64,000 bases of DNA from UM-FILTER-47-13 sp964445195 (GCA_964445195.1 CAYUKA010000008.1:1-64000); one strand, 5' to 3'. Positions 1 to 8,149 are shown, counted from the stretch's first letter. Made by a program: numbers and translations. The notes: generated from the sequence alone by a model not told the origin.

Positions 1-56
1 TCCGCGAAGGCGGCAGAACCGTCGGCGCAGGCGTCGTCTCCAAGATTATTGAGTAA
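1..56 (+). CDS. tuf: Elongation factor Tu, C-terminal end (partial)
   Basis: Only the last 17 complete codons and the stop are in the window. They read REGGRTVGAGVVSKIIE, the strongly conserved C-terminus of EF-Tu, the GTPase that delivers aminoacyl-tRNA to the ribosome. The TAA is at 54-56 and rpsJ begins 28 bases later, which is the usual tuf-rpsJ order at the start of the S10 operon in Proteobacteria. The rest of the gene lies left of the window. Confidence 0.9.
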   Translation, partial: REGGRTVGAGVVSKIIE

Positions 57-83
57 TTGTGAAAGCGAATTGGGATTAAGGTA

Positions 84-413
84 ATGGATACGCAAAGCAT
101 ACGCATTCGGTTGAAAGCTTTTGATCACCGGATTCTGGATCAGTCTGCATCGGAGATCGTGAACACCGCGAAGCGGACCGGTGCCTCGGTGCGCGGCCCG
201 GTGCCGTTGCCGACCCGTCTGGAACGCTTTACCGTGCTGCGCAGCCCGCATGTCGATAAGAAGGCGATGGAGCATTTCGAAATGCGCACCCATAAACGCC
301 TGCTTGATGTTGTCGAGCCGACACCGCAAACGATTGATGCGCTGATGAAGCTCGATCTTCCGGCGGGTGTCGATGTGGAGATTAAAATTATGGAACAGGC
401 GGCGGCCGCCTAG
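84..413 (+). CDS. rpsJ: 30S ribosomal protein S10
   Basis: 109 residues; the family is usually 102-105. S10 is a 30S head protein that also acts as the antitermination factor NusE. The sequence IRIRLKAFDHRILD, followed by the GPVPLPTR loop and the HFEMRTHKRLLDV segment, is diagnostic. The ATG at 84 has a TAAGG ribosome-binding site just upstream. A short alanine-rich end follows the normal C-terminus. First complete gene of the S10 operon, 28 bases after tuf. Confidence 0.97.
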   Translation: MDTQSIRIRLKAFDHRILDQSASEIVNTAKRTGASVRGPVPLPTRLERFTVLRSPHVDKKAMEHFEMRTHKRLLDVVEPTPQTIDALMKLDLPAGVDVEIKIMEQAAAA

Positions 414-475
414 GATAAGGCCCCGTCACTATGTTGGGCCGCGATGAAGCGGGTCAACCTCTGGAAAGGAAAGAG

Positions 476-1339
476 ATGATGAGAACCGGAGTAATTGCAC
501 GCAAGGAAGGGATGACCCGTATCTTCGATGAAGACGGAAAGCACGTTCCTGTTACGGTTTTGAAGCTGGATAGCTGCCAGGTCGTTGCCGTGCGCGAGCA
601 GGACAAGCACGGCTACGTGGCCGTACAGCTCGGTGCCGGTGCGGCCAAGGTCAAGCGGACCAGCAAGGCCAACCGCGGCCATTTTGCCAAGGCCAAGGTC
701 GAGCCGAAGAAAAAGCTCGCCGAATTCCGTGTCTCGCCGGATAACGTTCTGGAGATCGGCGCAGAGATCGGCGCGAACCATTTCGTGCCCGGCCAGTATG
801 TTGATGTGACCGGAACGTCAAAGGGTAAGGGCTTTGCCGGGGCGATGAAACGCCACAATTTCGGCGGCCTGCGGGCCAGCCACGGCGTGTCGATTTCGCA
901 CCGCAGCCACGGTTCGACCGGTCAGTGCCAGGAGCCGGGCAAGGTCTTCAAGGGCAAGAAGATGGCCGGCCATATGGGCGATGAAACGGTCACGACACAG
1001 AATTTGCAGGTTGTCGCGATTGACTTGGAAGACAATCTGGTGCTGATCAAAGGCGCAGTGCCGGGCGCGACCAGCGGCTGGGTTCTGATTGCCGATGCGA
1101 TCAAGCGCACCGTGCCGGATGACCTGGACTTGCCGCTGCCGGCCGGTCTGAAGCTCAGCGAAAAAGAGGCGGCCAAAGAGCAAAAGGCGATGGAAGAGGA
1201 AGAAGCCGCGGCTGCCGAGGAAGCTGAAAAACAACGCCTTGAGGCCGAGGAGCAAGCCAAAGCGGAAGCGGCGGCCCGGGCGGAAGCCAAAGCTGCTGAC
1301 GGCGAACAGGCTGACGACGAGAAGAAGGATAAGGAATAA
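476..1339 (+). CDS. rplC: 50S ribosomal protein L3 with long acidic C-terminal tail
   Basis: L3 initiates 50S assembly near the peptidyl-transferase centre. The protein opens MMRTGVIARKEGMTRIF and keeps the typical core, including the GTSKGKGFAG and GGLRASHG segments. The ATGs at 476 and 479 follow an AAGGAAAG ribosome-binding site and match the family start; an in-frame ATG at 431 would add 15 unrelated residues. Bacterial L3 is normally about 205-215 residues. Here roughly the last 80 residues, from about base 1110, are an Ala/Glu/Lys-rich, probably helical, net acidic extension. The stop overlaps the rplD start (TAATG). Confidence 0.95.
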   Translation: MMRTGVIARKEGMTRIFDEDGKHVPVTVLKLDSCQVVAVREQDKHGYVAVQLGAGAAKVKRTSKANRGHFAKAKVEPKKKLAEFRVSPDNVLEIGAEIGANHFVPGQYVDVTGTSKGKGFAGAMKRHNFGGLRASHGVSISHRSHGSTGQCQEPGKVFKGKKMAGHMGDETVTTQNLQVVAIDLEDNLVLIKGAVPGATSGWVLIADAIKRTVPDDLDLPLPAGLKLSEKEAAKEQKAMEEEEAAAAEEAEKQRLEAEEQAKAEAAARAEAKAADGEQADDEKKDKE

Positions 1340-1962
1340 TGAAAGCCGCTGTGAAAACGATTGAGAATAAAGCCGCCGGCGATATGACGCTGGATGAGGC
1401 TGTGTTCGGTGTCGAGGTGCGCCCGGATGTGCTGCATCGTATGGTAACGTACCAGCTTAACAAGCGCCGCGCCGGGACCCATAAGACCAAGCAGCGTCAT
1501 GAGATCAGCGGCACCGGCAAGAAGCCGTGGCGCCAAAAAGGCACCGGCCGCGCCCGCGCCGGCGACCTGAAGCGGAATATCGACCGCGGCGGCGCTGTCG
1601 TGTTCGGTCCGCAGCCGCGCGATCACGCGATTGCCCTGCCGAAGAAAATCCGGGCGCTGGCGTTGAAAATGGCGCTGTCGGCCAAGGCGAAAGACGGCAA
1701 GCTGGTGATTCTTGATGAAGCGAAAGCCAAGGATCACAAGACCAAGCCGATGGCGGCGGCTCTTGGCAAGTTCGGTTTTGACTCGGCGCTGATCGTCGGC
1801 GGTGAAGAGATTGATGTGAACTTCGCCCGCGCGACAGCCAACCTGCCGCGCATTGATGTGGTGCCGAGCGCCGGGGCGAATGTCTATGACATTATGCGCC
1901 GCGATACGCTGGTGCTGACGAAGGATGCTGTCAAAGATCTGACCGACAGGCTGAAAGGATAA
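1339..1962 (+). CDS. rplD: 50S ribosomal protein L4
   Basis: 207 residues, standard length. L4 lines the polypeptide exit tunnel and in some bacteria represses the S10 operon. The RRAGTHKTKQRHEISGTGKK segment followed by PWRQKGTGRARAGD is the conserved tunnel loop. The start codon overlaps the rplC stop, so translation is probably coupled. Unlike L3 it has no added tail. Confidence 0.97.
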   Translation: MKAAVKTIENKAAGDMTLDEAVFGVEVRPDVLHRMVTYQLNKRRAGTHKTKQRHEISGTGKKPWRQKGTGRARAGDLKRNIDRGGAVVFGPQPRDHAIALPKKIRALALKMALSAKAKDGKLVILDEAKAKDHKTKPMAAALGKFGFDSALIVGGEEIDVNFARATANLPRIDVVPSAGANVYDIMRRDTLVLTKDAVKDLTDRLKG

Positions 1963-1967
1963 GAGCC

Positions 1968-2282
1968 ATGGCAAAGGCAAAGAAGACCGAAATACAGGCA
2001 TGGATGTATGATGTGATCGCCAGCCCGGTGGTGACCGAGAAATCGACCATGGGTTCGCAGTACAGCCAGGTGACTTTCAAGGTGCCGCTGCGTGCGACCA
2101 AGCCGGAGATTAAAACGGCGGTGGAAACGCTGTTCGGTGTCAAGGTCAAAGGCGTCAACACCCTGGTTGCCAAGGGCAAGAGCAAACGTTTCAAAGGCAT
2201 TATCGGCCGCCGCAGTGATTACAAGAAGGCGGTCGTGACGCTTGAAGACGGACAGGTGATCGATGTCGGCACCGGCATTTAG
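1968..2282 (+). CDS. rplW: 50S ribosomal protein L23
   Basis: 104 residues. L23 sits at the exit of the peptide tunnel and docks trigger factor and SRP. The VIASPVVTEKS N-terminus, the ATKPEIKTAVETLFGVKV helix and the VNTLVAKGKSKRFKG loop are typical. AAAGGA lies 8 bases before the ATG. It sits between rplD and rplB as in other S10 operons. Confidence 0.96.
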   Translation: MAKAKKTEIQAWMYDVIASPVVTEKSTMGSQYSQVTFKVPLRATKPEIKTAVETLFGVKVKGVNTLVAKGKSKRFKGIIGRRSDYKKAVVTLEDGQVIDVGTGI

Positions 2283-2328
2283 GAATACAAGGCAGCAAAG
2301 ACAAGGTTAAGCAAAGAGGCTGAGAACA

Positions 2329-3156
2329 ATGGGATTGAAAGATTTTAAACCGAGAACACCCGGCACGCGTCAGTTGATTATTACTGACCGCAGCGCCCTG
2401 TGGAAAGGCCAGCCGGAAAAATCCCTGACCACCGGCCTGACCAAGTCCGGCGGGCGTAACAATAAGGGCCGCATCACGACGCGTCACCGCGGCGGCGGAC
2501 ACAAGCGCCGTTACCGCGTGATTGACTGGAAGCGTGACAAATGGGATGTGGCTGGCACGGTTGAGCGGATTGAATATGATCCGAACCGGACGGCTTTTAT
2601 TGCGCTGATCGTCTATGAGGACGGTGAAAAGCGTTACATCGTGGCACCGCAGCGCCTGCAGACAGGTGACAAGGTTGTCGCCGGTGAAAAGACCGACGTG
2701 AAACCCGGCAACGCGATGATCATGAAGAATATGCCGGTGGGTACGATCATCCACAATATCGAGATGAAACCGGGCAAGGGCGCGCAGCTGTGCCGCAGCG
2801 CCGGTACCTACGCCCAGCTGGTCGGCCGTGACCAGGGCTACGCCCAGCTCAAGCTGCCTTCGGGCGAGGTTCGTGTTGTGCGCCAGGAATGCATGGCCAC
2901 AGTCGGTGCGGTTTCGAACCCGGACAACATGAACACGAATAAAGGTAAGGCCGGCCGTTCGCGCTGGCTGGGCCGTCGCCCGCATGTGCGCGGCGTGGCC
3001 ATGAACCCGGTCGATCACCCGCTGGGCGGTGGTGAAGGCAAGGCCGCCGGCGGCCGTCACCCGGTCAGCCCGTGGGGCAAACCGGCCAAGGGTGGCAAGA
3101 CCCGCCGCAACAAGGCGACTGATAAATTCATTATCCGTAGAAGGAAGAAGAAATAA
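2329..3156 (+). CDS. rplB: 50S ribosomal protein L2
   Basis: 275 residues, normal length. L2 is a universally conserved protein near the peptidyl-transferase centre, needed for subunit association. KSGGRNNKGRITTRHRGGGHK and the GVAMNPVDHPLGGGEGK region with the conserved histidine loop are both present. The stop overlaps the rpsS start (TAATG). The 46-base gap before it is among the larger gaps within the S10 part of the operon. Confidence 0.98.
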   Translation: MGLKDFKPRTPGTRQLIITDRSALWKGQPEKSLTTGLTKSGGRNNKGRITTRHRGGGHKRRYRVIDWKRDKWDVAGTVERIEYDPNRTAFIALIVYEDGEKRYIVAPQRLQTGDKVVAGEKTDVKPGNAMIMKNMPVGTIIHNIEMKPGKGAQLCRSAGTYAQLVGRDQGYAQLKLPSGEVRVVRQECMATVGAVSNPDNMNTNKGKAGRSRWLGRRPHVRGVAMNPVDHPLGGGEGKAAGGRHPVSPWGKPAKGGKTRRNKATDKFIIRRRKKK

Positions 3157-3434
3157 TGTCTCGCAGTGTTTGGAAAGGACCGTTTGTCGAAAGAAGCCTT
3201 CTGAAGAAGGTGGAAGCCGTGCGCCAGAGTGGCCGGAATGAAGTGATCAAGACCTGGTCGCGCCGCAGCACGATTTTGCCGCAGTTCGTCGGCCTGACAT
3301 TCGGTGTTTATAACGGCAAAAAATTTATCCCGGTGCTGGTGACCGACCAGATGATCGGCCACAAGCTGGGCGAATTCGCGCCGACCCGGACCTATCACGG
3401 TCACGGCGCCGACAAGAAAGCGAAGAGGGCATAG
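3156..3434 (+). CDS. rpsS: 30S ribosomal protein S19
   Basis: 92 residues, standard. S19 binds 16S rRNA in the 30S head next to S13. SVWKGPFVERSLLKK, the WSRRSTILPQFVGLTFGVYNG segment in the middle and GHKLGEFAPTRTYHGH near the end are diagnostic. It is translationally coupled to rplB upstream and lies 3 bases from rplV. Confidence 0.98.
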   Translation: MSRSVWKGPFVERSLLKKVEAVRQSGRNEVIKTWSRRSTILPQFVGLTFGVYNGKKFIPVLVTDQMIGHKLGEFAPTRTYHGHGADKKAKRA

Positions 3435-3437
3435 GCT

Positions 3438-3815
3438 ATGGGACAGGCAGCAAACGCAAGACGCGTAAAGGATAACGAAGCCCGGGCGATGGCGAAATAC
3501 CTTCGCACAAGCCCGTACAAGCTGAATCTCGTGGCCGAGATGATCCGCGGCAAGAAGGCTGAGACGGCCCTGATTGATCTGGAATTCTGCCAGCGCCGGA
3601 TTGCGCAGGATGTCAAGAAAGTGCTGCAGGCCGCTGTGGCCAATGCCGAGAACAATCACGGGCTTGACGTCGATCGCCTGGTGGTGGCCGAAGCCCATGT
3701 CGGTAAGAGCATTATGATGCGCCGCTGGCGCGCCCGGGCCCGCGGCCGCGCGAGCCGGATTGAAAAACAGTTTAGCCGCCTGACTGTCGTGGTCAGGGAA
3801 CAAGAGGAAGCTTAA
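3438..3815 (+). CDS. rplV: 50S ribosomal protein L22
   Basis: 125 residues, typical for Alphaproteobacteria. L22 forms part of the exit-tunnel constriction through its beta-hairpin. The conserved features are YLRTSPYKLNLVAEMIRGKK near the N-terminus and the RRWRARARGRASRI tip of the hairpin near the C-terminus. It is packed between rpsS and rpsC with 3-base gaps. Confidence 0.97.
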   Translation: MGQAANARRVKDNEARAMAKYLRTSPYKLNLVAEMIRGKKAETALIDLEFCQRRIAQDVKKVLQAAVANAENNHGLDVDRLVVAEAHVGKSIMMRRWRARARGRASRIEKQFSRLTVVVREQEEA

Positions 3816-3818
3816 GTT

Positions 3819-4505
3819 ATGGGACAGAAGGTAAACCCGATTGGATTGCGCGTAGGCATTAACCGGACATGGGACTCCCGCTGGTTCGCCGACGATAACT
3901 ATGCCGACAAGCTGGTGCAGGACCTGAAGCTGCGCGAGTATGTCAAGGACCGCCTGAAAGCGGCCGGCATTAGCAAAGTGATTATCGAGCGCGCGGCGCA
4001 GAACACGACCGTGACGGTTTACACCGCGCGGCCGGGTGTGATCATCGGCAAGAAAGGCGCGGATATCGAGAAGCTGCGCCGCCAGCTGTCCGACCGGGCC
4101 GGCAGCGATGTCGCCCTGAATATTGTTGAAATCCGCAAACCGGAAATCGATGCCCAGCTTGTTGCAGAAGGTGTCGCGATGCAGCTGGAACGCCGCGTTT
4201 CGTTCCGCCGCGCGATGAAGCGGGCCGTACAGTCGGCGCTGCGTCTGGGTGCGGAAGGTATCCGGATCGCCGTTGCCGGTCGTCTGGGCGGGGCCGATAT
4301 TGCCCGGACCGAATGGTACCGTGAGGGCCGTGTGCCGCTGCATACGCTGCGCGCCGACCTGGATTACGGCTTTGCCGAAGGCCTGACGACCTATGGGATT
4401 ATCGGCGTCAAAGTCTGGATTTACAAAGGCGACATCATGGAGCATGACCCGATGGCCCGTGACAAGCGCGTGCAGGACGCCCAGGGCGGGATGCCGCGGA
4501 ACTAA
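3819..4505 (+). CDS. rpsC: 30S ribosomal protein S3
   Basis: 228 residues. S3 forms part of the mRNA entry channel. The MGQKVNPIGLRVGINR start, the KH domain with the VIIGKKGADIEKLR loop, and GRLGGADIARTEWYREGRVP are classic. The C-terminus after GDIMEHDP is short and unremarkable. What follows is unusual: rplP does not come next, but a small unknown gene at 4519. Confidence 0.98.
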   Translation: MGQKVNPIGLRVGINRTWDSRWFADDNYADKLVQDLKLREYVKDRLKAAGISKVIIERAAQNTTVTVYTARPGVIIGKKGADIEKLRRQLSDRAGSDVALNIVEIRKPEIDAQLVAEGVAMQLERRVSFRRAMKRAVQSALRLGAEGIRIAVAGRLGGADIARTEWYREGRVPLHTLRADLDYGFAEGLTTYGIIGVKVWIYKGDIMEHDPMARDKRVQDAQGGMPRN

Positions 4506-4518
4506 AAGGAAAAGGCTT

Positions 4519-4773
4519 ATGGGAACCGTTAGTATTAGAATGTCGGAAGAGGCTTTTGCCGCAGCTATAGAAGCGGGCCGGATTGGCCCCGAGTTTGCCC
4601 AGGCAAAAGAGCAGGCGGCAAAGGCGATCGCGCGCCGGCGTGAGAGTGCTTTAGGACCTTTTATGAGCGCCGTGGAAGGCGCACTGGAAAAAGTGACATC
4701 CGGTTACCGCAGGCTGGGGAATGGTCTGGTGGAAGGAAATCCGGGTACGGTTGTAGTTTTACGGAGAGATTAA
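4519..4773 (+). CDS. Unknown 84-residue protein inserted between rpsC and rplP
   Basis: I do not recognise this protein. It starts MGTVSIRMSEEAFAAAI at an ATG preceded by AAAGGAAAAGG, 13 bases after the rpsC stop, and its TAA ends one base before the rplP ATG, so it is embedded in the operon with good translation signals. The sequence looks like a soluble helical protein: an Ala/Glu/Arg-rich helix (about residues 10-60) with an RRR cluster, then a short GNGLVEGNPGTVVVLRRD tail. There are no cysteines, no signal peptide and no membrane segment. In operons I know, rplP directly follows rpsC. It could be a lineage-specific ribosome-associated protein or a captured ORF. Confidence 0.7.
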   Translation: MGTVSIRMSEEAFAAAIEAGRIGPEFAQAKEQAAKAIARRRESALGPFMSAVEGALEKVTSGYRRLGNGLVEGNPGTVVVLRRD

Positions 4774-4774
4774 A

Positions 4775-5188
4775 ATGTTAAGTCCGAAGAAAACAAAATA
4801 CAGGAAGCAACATAAGGGCCGCATTCACGGTAATGCCAAAGGCGGCACGACCTTGAGCTTCGGGGCGTTTGGTCTGAAGGCCTTGACGCCGGAGCGTGTG
4901 ACCGCGCGCCAGATTGAGGCGGCCCGCCGGACGATGACCCGCCACATGAAACGTCAGGGTAAAGTCTTTATCCGCATTTTCCCGGATGTGCCGGTGACGA
5001 AAAAGCCGCTCGAAGTGCGGCAGGGTAAAGGTAAAGGCTCGGTTGAATACTGGGCGGCGCGGGTCAAGCCGGGCCGGATCCTGTTTGAAATTGACGGTGT
5101 GCCGGAGCCAGTGGCGCGTGAAGCGCTGGCGCTGGCCGCGTCGAAATTGCCGATCAAGACGAAATTCGTCGCCCGGATCGGCGGGTAA
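4775..5188 (+). CDS. rplP: 50S ribosomal protein L16
   Basis: 137 residues, standard. L16 organises the A-site region of the 50S subunit. MLSPKKTKYRKQHKGRIHG at the start, the IEAARRTMTRHMKRQGKVF segment and RQGKGKGSVEYWAARVKPG are diagnostic. The start lies one base after the unknown 84-residue ORF. A 115-base gap with no evident terminator follows before rpmC. Confidence 0.98.
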   Translation: MLSPKKTKYRKQHKGRIHGNAKGGTTLSFGAFGLKALTPERVTARQIEAARRTMTRHMKRQGKVFIRIFPDVPVTKKPLEVRQGKGKGSVEYWAARVKPGRILFEIDGVPEPVAREALALAASKLPIKTKFVARIGG

Positions 5189-5303
5189 TTGATTGACATA
5201 ATGTAAGGTTTTGCGATATAGATGTGCGCTTTGCGCTTGTGACGAAGAGAGTAGACGAGAGTCAAAGCCGGGCCGCAAAAGAGGACGACCAAAAGAGGAT
5301 AAG

Positions 5304-5630
5304 ATGAAAGCAGAGGAACTACAGGGCAAGACGGAAGATGAGCTGCAGAAGATGCTGCTGGATCTGAAAAAGCAGCAATTCAATCTGCGTTTTCAGCTCT
5401 CCCAGGGCCAGCTTGAGAATACGTCACAAATCCGAACGACCCGCCGCGATATCGCCCGGGTGAAGACATTTCTGGCGCGGCAAAAAGCCGGTGTGACGGC
5501 ACCGGCGGCGGCGAAAAAGGCCCCTGCGAAAAAAGCGCCGGCCAAGAAAACAGCCACGAAGGCTGTTGCGAAAAAGACAACCAAGGCTGACACCGCCAAA
5601 AAAGCCGATAGCGGCGATGCGGCAGCGTAG
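5304..5630 (+). CDS. rpmC: 50S ribosomal protein L29 with Lys/Ala-rich C-terminal tail
   Basis: The L29 core is residues 1-63 (MKAEELQGKTEDELQKMLL to about FLARQKAG), two helices that sit by the tunnel exit. It is followed by about 45 extra residues rich in AKKAPAKKA-type repeats. L29 is normally 60-70 residues, so this is nearly double. I place the start at the ATG at 5304, behind AAAAGAGGA; an upstream in-frame ATG at 5211 would add 31 residues with no homology. The tail resembles those on S17, L30 and L15 in this operon. Confidence 0.93.
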   Translation: MKAEELQGKTEDELQKMLLDLKKQQFNLRFQLSQGQLENTSQIRTTRRDIARVKTFLARQKAGVTAPAAAKKAPAKKAPAKKTATKAVAKKTTKADTAKKADSGDAAA

Positions 5631-5658
5631 AGGATCAGGATACAGGAGTTAAAAGCAA

Positions 5659-6114
5659 ATGCCCAAACGGATACTGGAAGGCGACGTCGTCAGCGACAAG
5701 ATGGATAAAACGGTAACTGTGCTGGTTGAGCGCCGCTATCGTCACCCTGTCTACAAGAAATATATCAGGCGTACCGACAAGTTTGCTGCGCATGATGAGA
5801 CGAACAGCTTCAAAGTTGGTGATCGTGTCCAGATCGAAGAATGCCGCCCGCTGTCCAGGCGCAAGACCTGGCGGGTGATTACACCGGCGACCGGTGCGGC
5901 ACCGGCCCAGAAAGAGGCATCTAAAGCTAAAGAGGCGCCGAAGGCTGAGAAAAAGGCCGCGCCGAAGAAGGCTGAAACGGCCAAAGCGAAAAAAGCGCCG
6001 GCCGGGAAAGAGACCGTAAAAAAAGAAGCGGCGAAAAAAGAAACCAAGAAGCCTGCGGCCAAAAAGCCGGCGGCGAAAAAAACAACATCCAAGAAGAAGG
6101 ATGACACGAAATGA
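5659..6114 (+). CDS. rpsQ: 30S ribosomal protein S17 with Lys/Ala-rich C-terminal tail
   Basis: Residues 1-78 form the S17 OB-fold (GDVVSDKMDKTVTVLVERR, DETNSFKVGDRVQIEECRPL), which binds 16S rRNA on the 30S body. The remaining roughly 73 residues are almost only Lys, Ala, Pro, Glu and Thr in AKK/PAAKK repeats. S17 is usually 75-90 residues. ATGA overlap with rplN suggests coupled translation. The tail is predicted disordered and strongly basic, and could bind rRNA or other nucleic acid; that is inference. Confidence 0.94.
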   Translation: MPKRILEGDVVSDKMDKTVTVLVERRYRHPVYKKYIRRTDKFAAHDETNSFKVGDRVQIEECRPLSRRKTWRVITPATGAAPAQKEASKAKEAPKAEKKAAPKKAETAKAKKAPAGKETVKKEAAKKETKKPAAKKPAAKKTTSKKKDDTK

Positions 6115-6479
6115 TACAAGATGAATCACGCATGGAAGTGGCCGATAACAGTGGCGCGCGCCAGGTGCAGTGCATCAAGGTGCTCGGCGGTTCACACCGC
6201 CGCTATGCCCGGATCGGCGATATCGTCAAGGTATCGGTCAAGGACGCTATTCCGCGCGGCCGGGTGAAAAAAGGCCAGGTCATGAATGCCGTGGTCGTGC
6301 GCACGCGCAAGCCGCTGATGCGTAATGACGGCACGGCTATCCGTTTCGATACCAATGCCTGTGTGCTGATTAACAACAACAACGAGCCGGTCGGTACCCG
6401 TATTTTCGGCCCTGTGACCCGTGAACTGCGCCGCCGCGGCTTTATGAAGATTATCTCGCTGGCGCCGGAGGTGTTGTAA
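6111..6479 (+). CDS. rplN: 50S ribosomal protein L14
   Basis: 122 residues, exactly the usual length. L14 sits at the subunit interface and contacts 16S rRNA. MIQDESRMEVADNSGAR and the C-terminal FGPVTRELRRRGFMKIISLAPEVL are signature stretches. The start overlaps the rpsQ stop (ATGA) and the stop overlaps the rplX start (TAATG). No extension is present. Confidence 0.98.
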   Translation: MIQDESRMEVADNSGARQVQCIKVLGGSHRRYARIGDIVKVSVKDAIPRGRVKKGQVMNAVVVRTRKPLMRNDGTAIRFDTNACVLINNNNEPVGTRIFGPVTRELRRRGFMKIISLAPEVL

Positions 6480-6805
6480 TGAGCAAGGCAAAGATGAAAA
6501 TCAAGAAGGGCGACCGTGTCATCGTGCTGACCGGCAAGGACAAGGGCGCCAAGGGCGAAGTTCTGAAAGCGATTCCGGAAGAGCGCCGGGTGATTATTCA
6601 GGGCGTTAATGTGGTCAAGAAGCACCGCAAGCCGACCCAGATGAGCCCGCAGGGCGGTATTGAGAATATTGAGAAGTCGATCCATGTGTCGAACGTGGCG
6701 CTGCTGGACCCGAAGGAAGACAAGCCGACCCGGGTGGGCTACAAGGCGCTGAAAGACGGTAAAAAAGTCCGCGTTGCGAAACGCTCCGGCGAGACAGTTG
6801 AGTAA
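6479..6805 (+). CDS. rplX: 50S ribosomal protein L24
   Basis: 108 residues, normal. L24 is an assembly initiator that binds 23S rRNA near the tunnel exit. The KOW motif (KKGDRVIVLTGKDKGAKGEV) is at residues 9-28. The VVKKHRKPTQMSPQGGI segment and the FIHVSNVALLDP-like strand (here IHVSNVALLDP) follow. It is coupled to rplN and lies 14 bases before rplE. Confidence 0.97.
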   Translation: MSKAKMKIKKGDRVIVLTGKDKGAKGEVLKAIPEERRVIIQGVNVVKKHRKPTQMSPQGGIENIEKSIHVSNVALLDPKEDKPTRVGYKALKDGKKVRVAKRSGETVE

Positions 6806-6819
6806 AAGGAAGCAAGGCT

Positions 6820-7362
6820 ATGCAACCGCGTTTTAAGGAAAGATACGAAAAAGAGCTTAAAAAGGGCATGCAGGACAAGTTCGGTTACAAGAACGTGTTC
6901 GCGATTCCGAAGCTCGACAAGATCGTCATTAATATGGGCATCGGCGAAGCGACCCAGAACCGGGCCTTTATCGACAATGCCGCCAACGACCTGGCGCTGA
7001 TTGCCGGGCAAAAGCCGGTGATCACAAAGGCGCGCCAATCGAATGCGTCGTTCAAGGTGCGTGACGGTATGGCGATCGGCGTCAAGGTGACGCTGCGCGG
7101 CAGCCGCATGTATGAGTTTCTCGATCGACTGGTGACGATTGCGCTGCCGCGGGTGCGTGACTTCCGCGGCATTAACGGCAGGTCGTTTGACGGCCGCGGC
7201 AATTATGCAATGGGTCTGACCGAACATATCGTGTTTCCGGAGATCAACTATGACAAGGTCGACAAGATTCGCGGCATGGATATCGTGATTTGCACGACGG
7301 CCAGGACCGATGAAGAGGCGAAGGAACTTCTGCGCGGTTTTGAAATGCCGTTCAAAGACTAA
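6820..7362 (+). CDS. rplE: 50S ribosomal protein L5
   Basis: 180 residues, standard. L5 binds 5S rRNA in the central protuberance. Conserved parts seen are NVFAIPKLDKIVINMGIGEA near residue 25, the AGQKPVITKARQSNASFKVR segment, and FPEINYDKVDKIRGMDIVI toward the C-terminus. GGAAGC lies before the ATG. A 55-base purine-rich spacer follows before rpsN. Confidence 0.98.
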   Translation: MQPRFKERYEKELKKGMQDKFGYKNVFAIPKLDKIVINMGIGEATQNRAFIDNAANDLALIAGQKPVITKARQSNASFKVRDGMAIGVKVTLRGSRMYEFLDRLVTIALPRVRDFRGINGRSFDGRGNYAMGLTEHIVFPEINYDKVDKIRGMDIVICTTARTDEEAKELLRGFEMPFKD

Positions 7363-7417
7363 GAATGAAGACGAAAACGAGCGAAGAAAAAGAAAGATAA
7401 AGGAAGAGAGATAGAGC

Positions 7418-7723
7418 ATGGCAAAGGTCAGCGCCGTACAACGGGACTTGAAGCGCCGCCGCATGGCAAAGAAATATGCGAATAAGCGCGCAAAGCTCAA
7501 AGCAGTGATTTACAACCGCGAAGCTCCGGTTGAAGAGCGCCTGCAGGCTGTTCTGCAACTGGCCGAGTTGCCGCGGAATTCGTCGAAAACGCGCACACGC
7601 AACCGTTGTGCGCTGACCGGGCGGCCGCGCGGCCATCACCGGAAGTTTAAACTGTCGCGGGTAGCGCTGCGCGAACTGGCACTGCGCGGCGAATTGCCGG
7701 GCGTTACGAAGTCCAGCTGGTAA
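7418..7723 (+). CDS. rpsN: 30S ribosomal protein S14 (zinc-independent type)
   Basis: 101 residues, the long C-minus form without the CXXC...CXXC zinc ribbon, as usual in Alphaproteobacteria. SAVQRDLKRRRMAKKYANKR at the start and NRCALTGRPRGHHRKFKLSR near the end identify it. S14 helps assemble the 30S head. A GGAAGAGAG ribosome-binding region precedes the ATG. Confidence 0.97.
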   Translation: MAKVSAVQRDLKRRRMAKKYANKRAKLKAVIYNREAPVEERLQAVLQLAELPRNSSKTRTRNRCALTGRPRGHHRKFKLSRVALRELALRGELPGVTKSSW

Positions 7724-7750
7724 AAGATTTTTTTTGGAGGATATCGCAAG

Positions 7751-8149
7751 ATGACAATGAGTGATCCCCTGGGTGATATGTTGGCCCGCATTAAAAACGG
7801 GTTGCATGCCGGTAAAGATGTGATCAAGGTCCCGGCGTCGAAGAACAAGGCGCGGGTGCTGGAAGCCCTGATTCGCAACGGATATATCCGTGGCTACAAT
7901 CAGATCGATCTGGGCAATAACCGGGCCGAGTTCGATGTCGAGTTGAAGTATGACAGCGGCGAGCCGGTGATCCGCGAGCTGAAGCGGGTGTCAAAACCGG
8001 GCCGCCGGGTTTATTTCGGTGTGAACGACCTGCCGCGCTTTTATAACGGTCTGGGCACGACGATTGTGTCGACACCGAAAGGCGTGCTGGCCGATCACGA
8101 GGCGCGGGCGGAGAATGTTGGCGGCGAGGTGCTGTGCCAGGTGTTCTAG
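7751..8149 (+). CDS. rpsH: 30S ribosomal protein S8
   Basis: 132 residues, normal. S8 binds helix 21 of 16S rRNA and in E. coli represses the spc operon. SDPLGDMLARIKNG at the start and RRVYFGVNDLPRFYNGLGTT toward the end are typical, the latter leading to the GVLADHEAR end region. GGAGGA lies 9 bases before the ATG at 7751; the ATG two codons later is less well spaced. Confidence 0.97.
   Translation: MTMSDPLGDMLARIKNGLHAGKDVIKVPASKNKARVLEALIRNGYIRGYNQIDLGNNRAEFDVELKYDSGEPVIRELKRVSKPGRRVYFGVNDLPRFYNGLGTTIVSTPKGVLADHEARAENVGGEVLCQVF

Noticed and set aside
922..2001. 359-codon open frame on minus opposite rplC-rplD
   Set aside because: Antisense shadow; product has Ser/Ala runs mirroring the L3 tail and no homology.
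3057..4445. 462-codon open frame on minus opposite rpsS-rplV-rpsC
   Set aside because: Covers three certain ribosomal genes in antisense; no ribosome-binding site or known domain.
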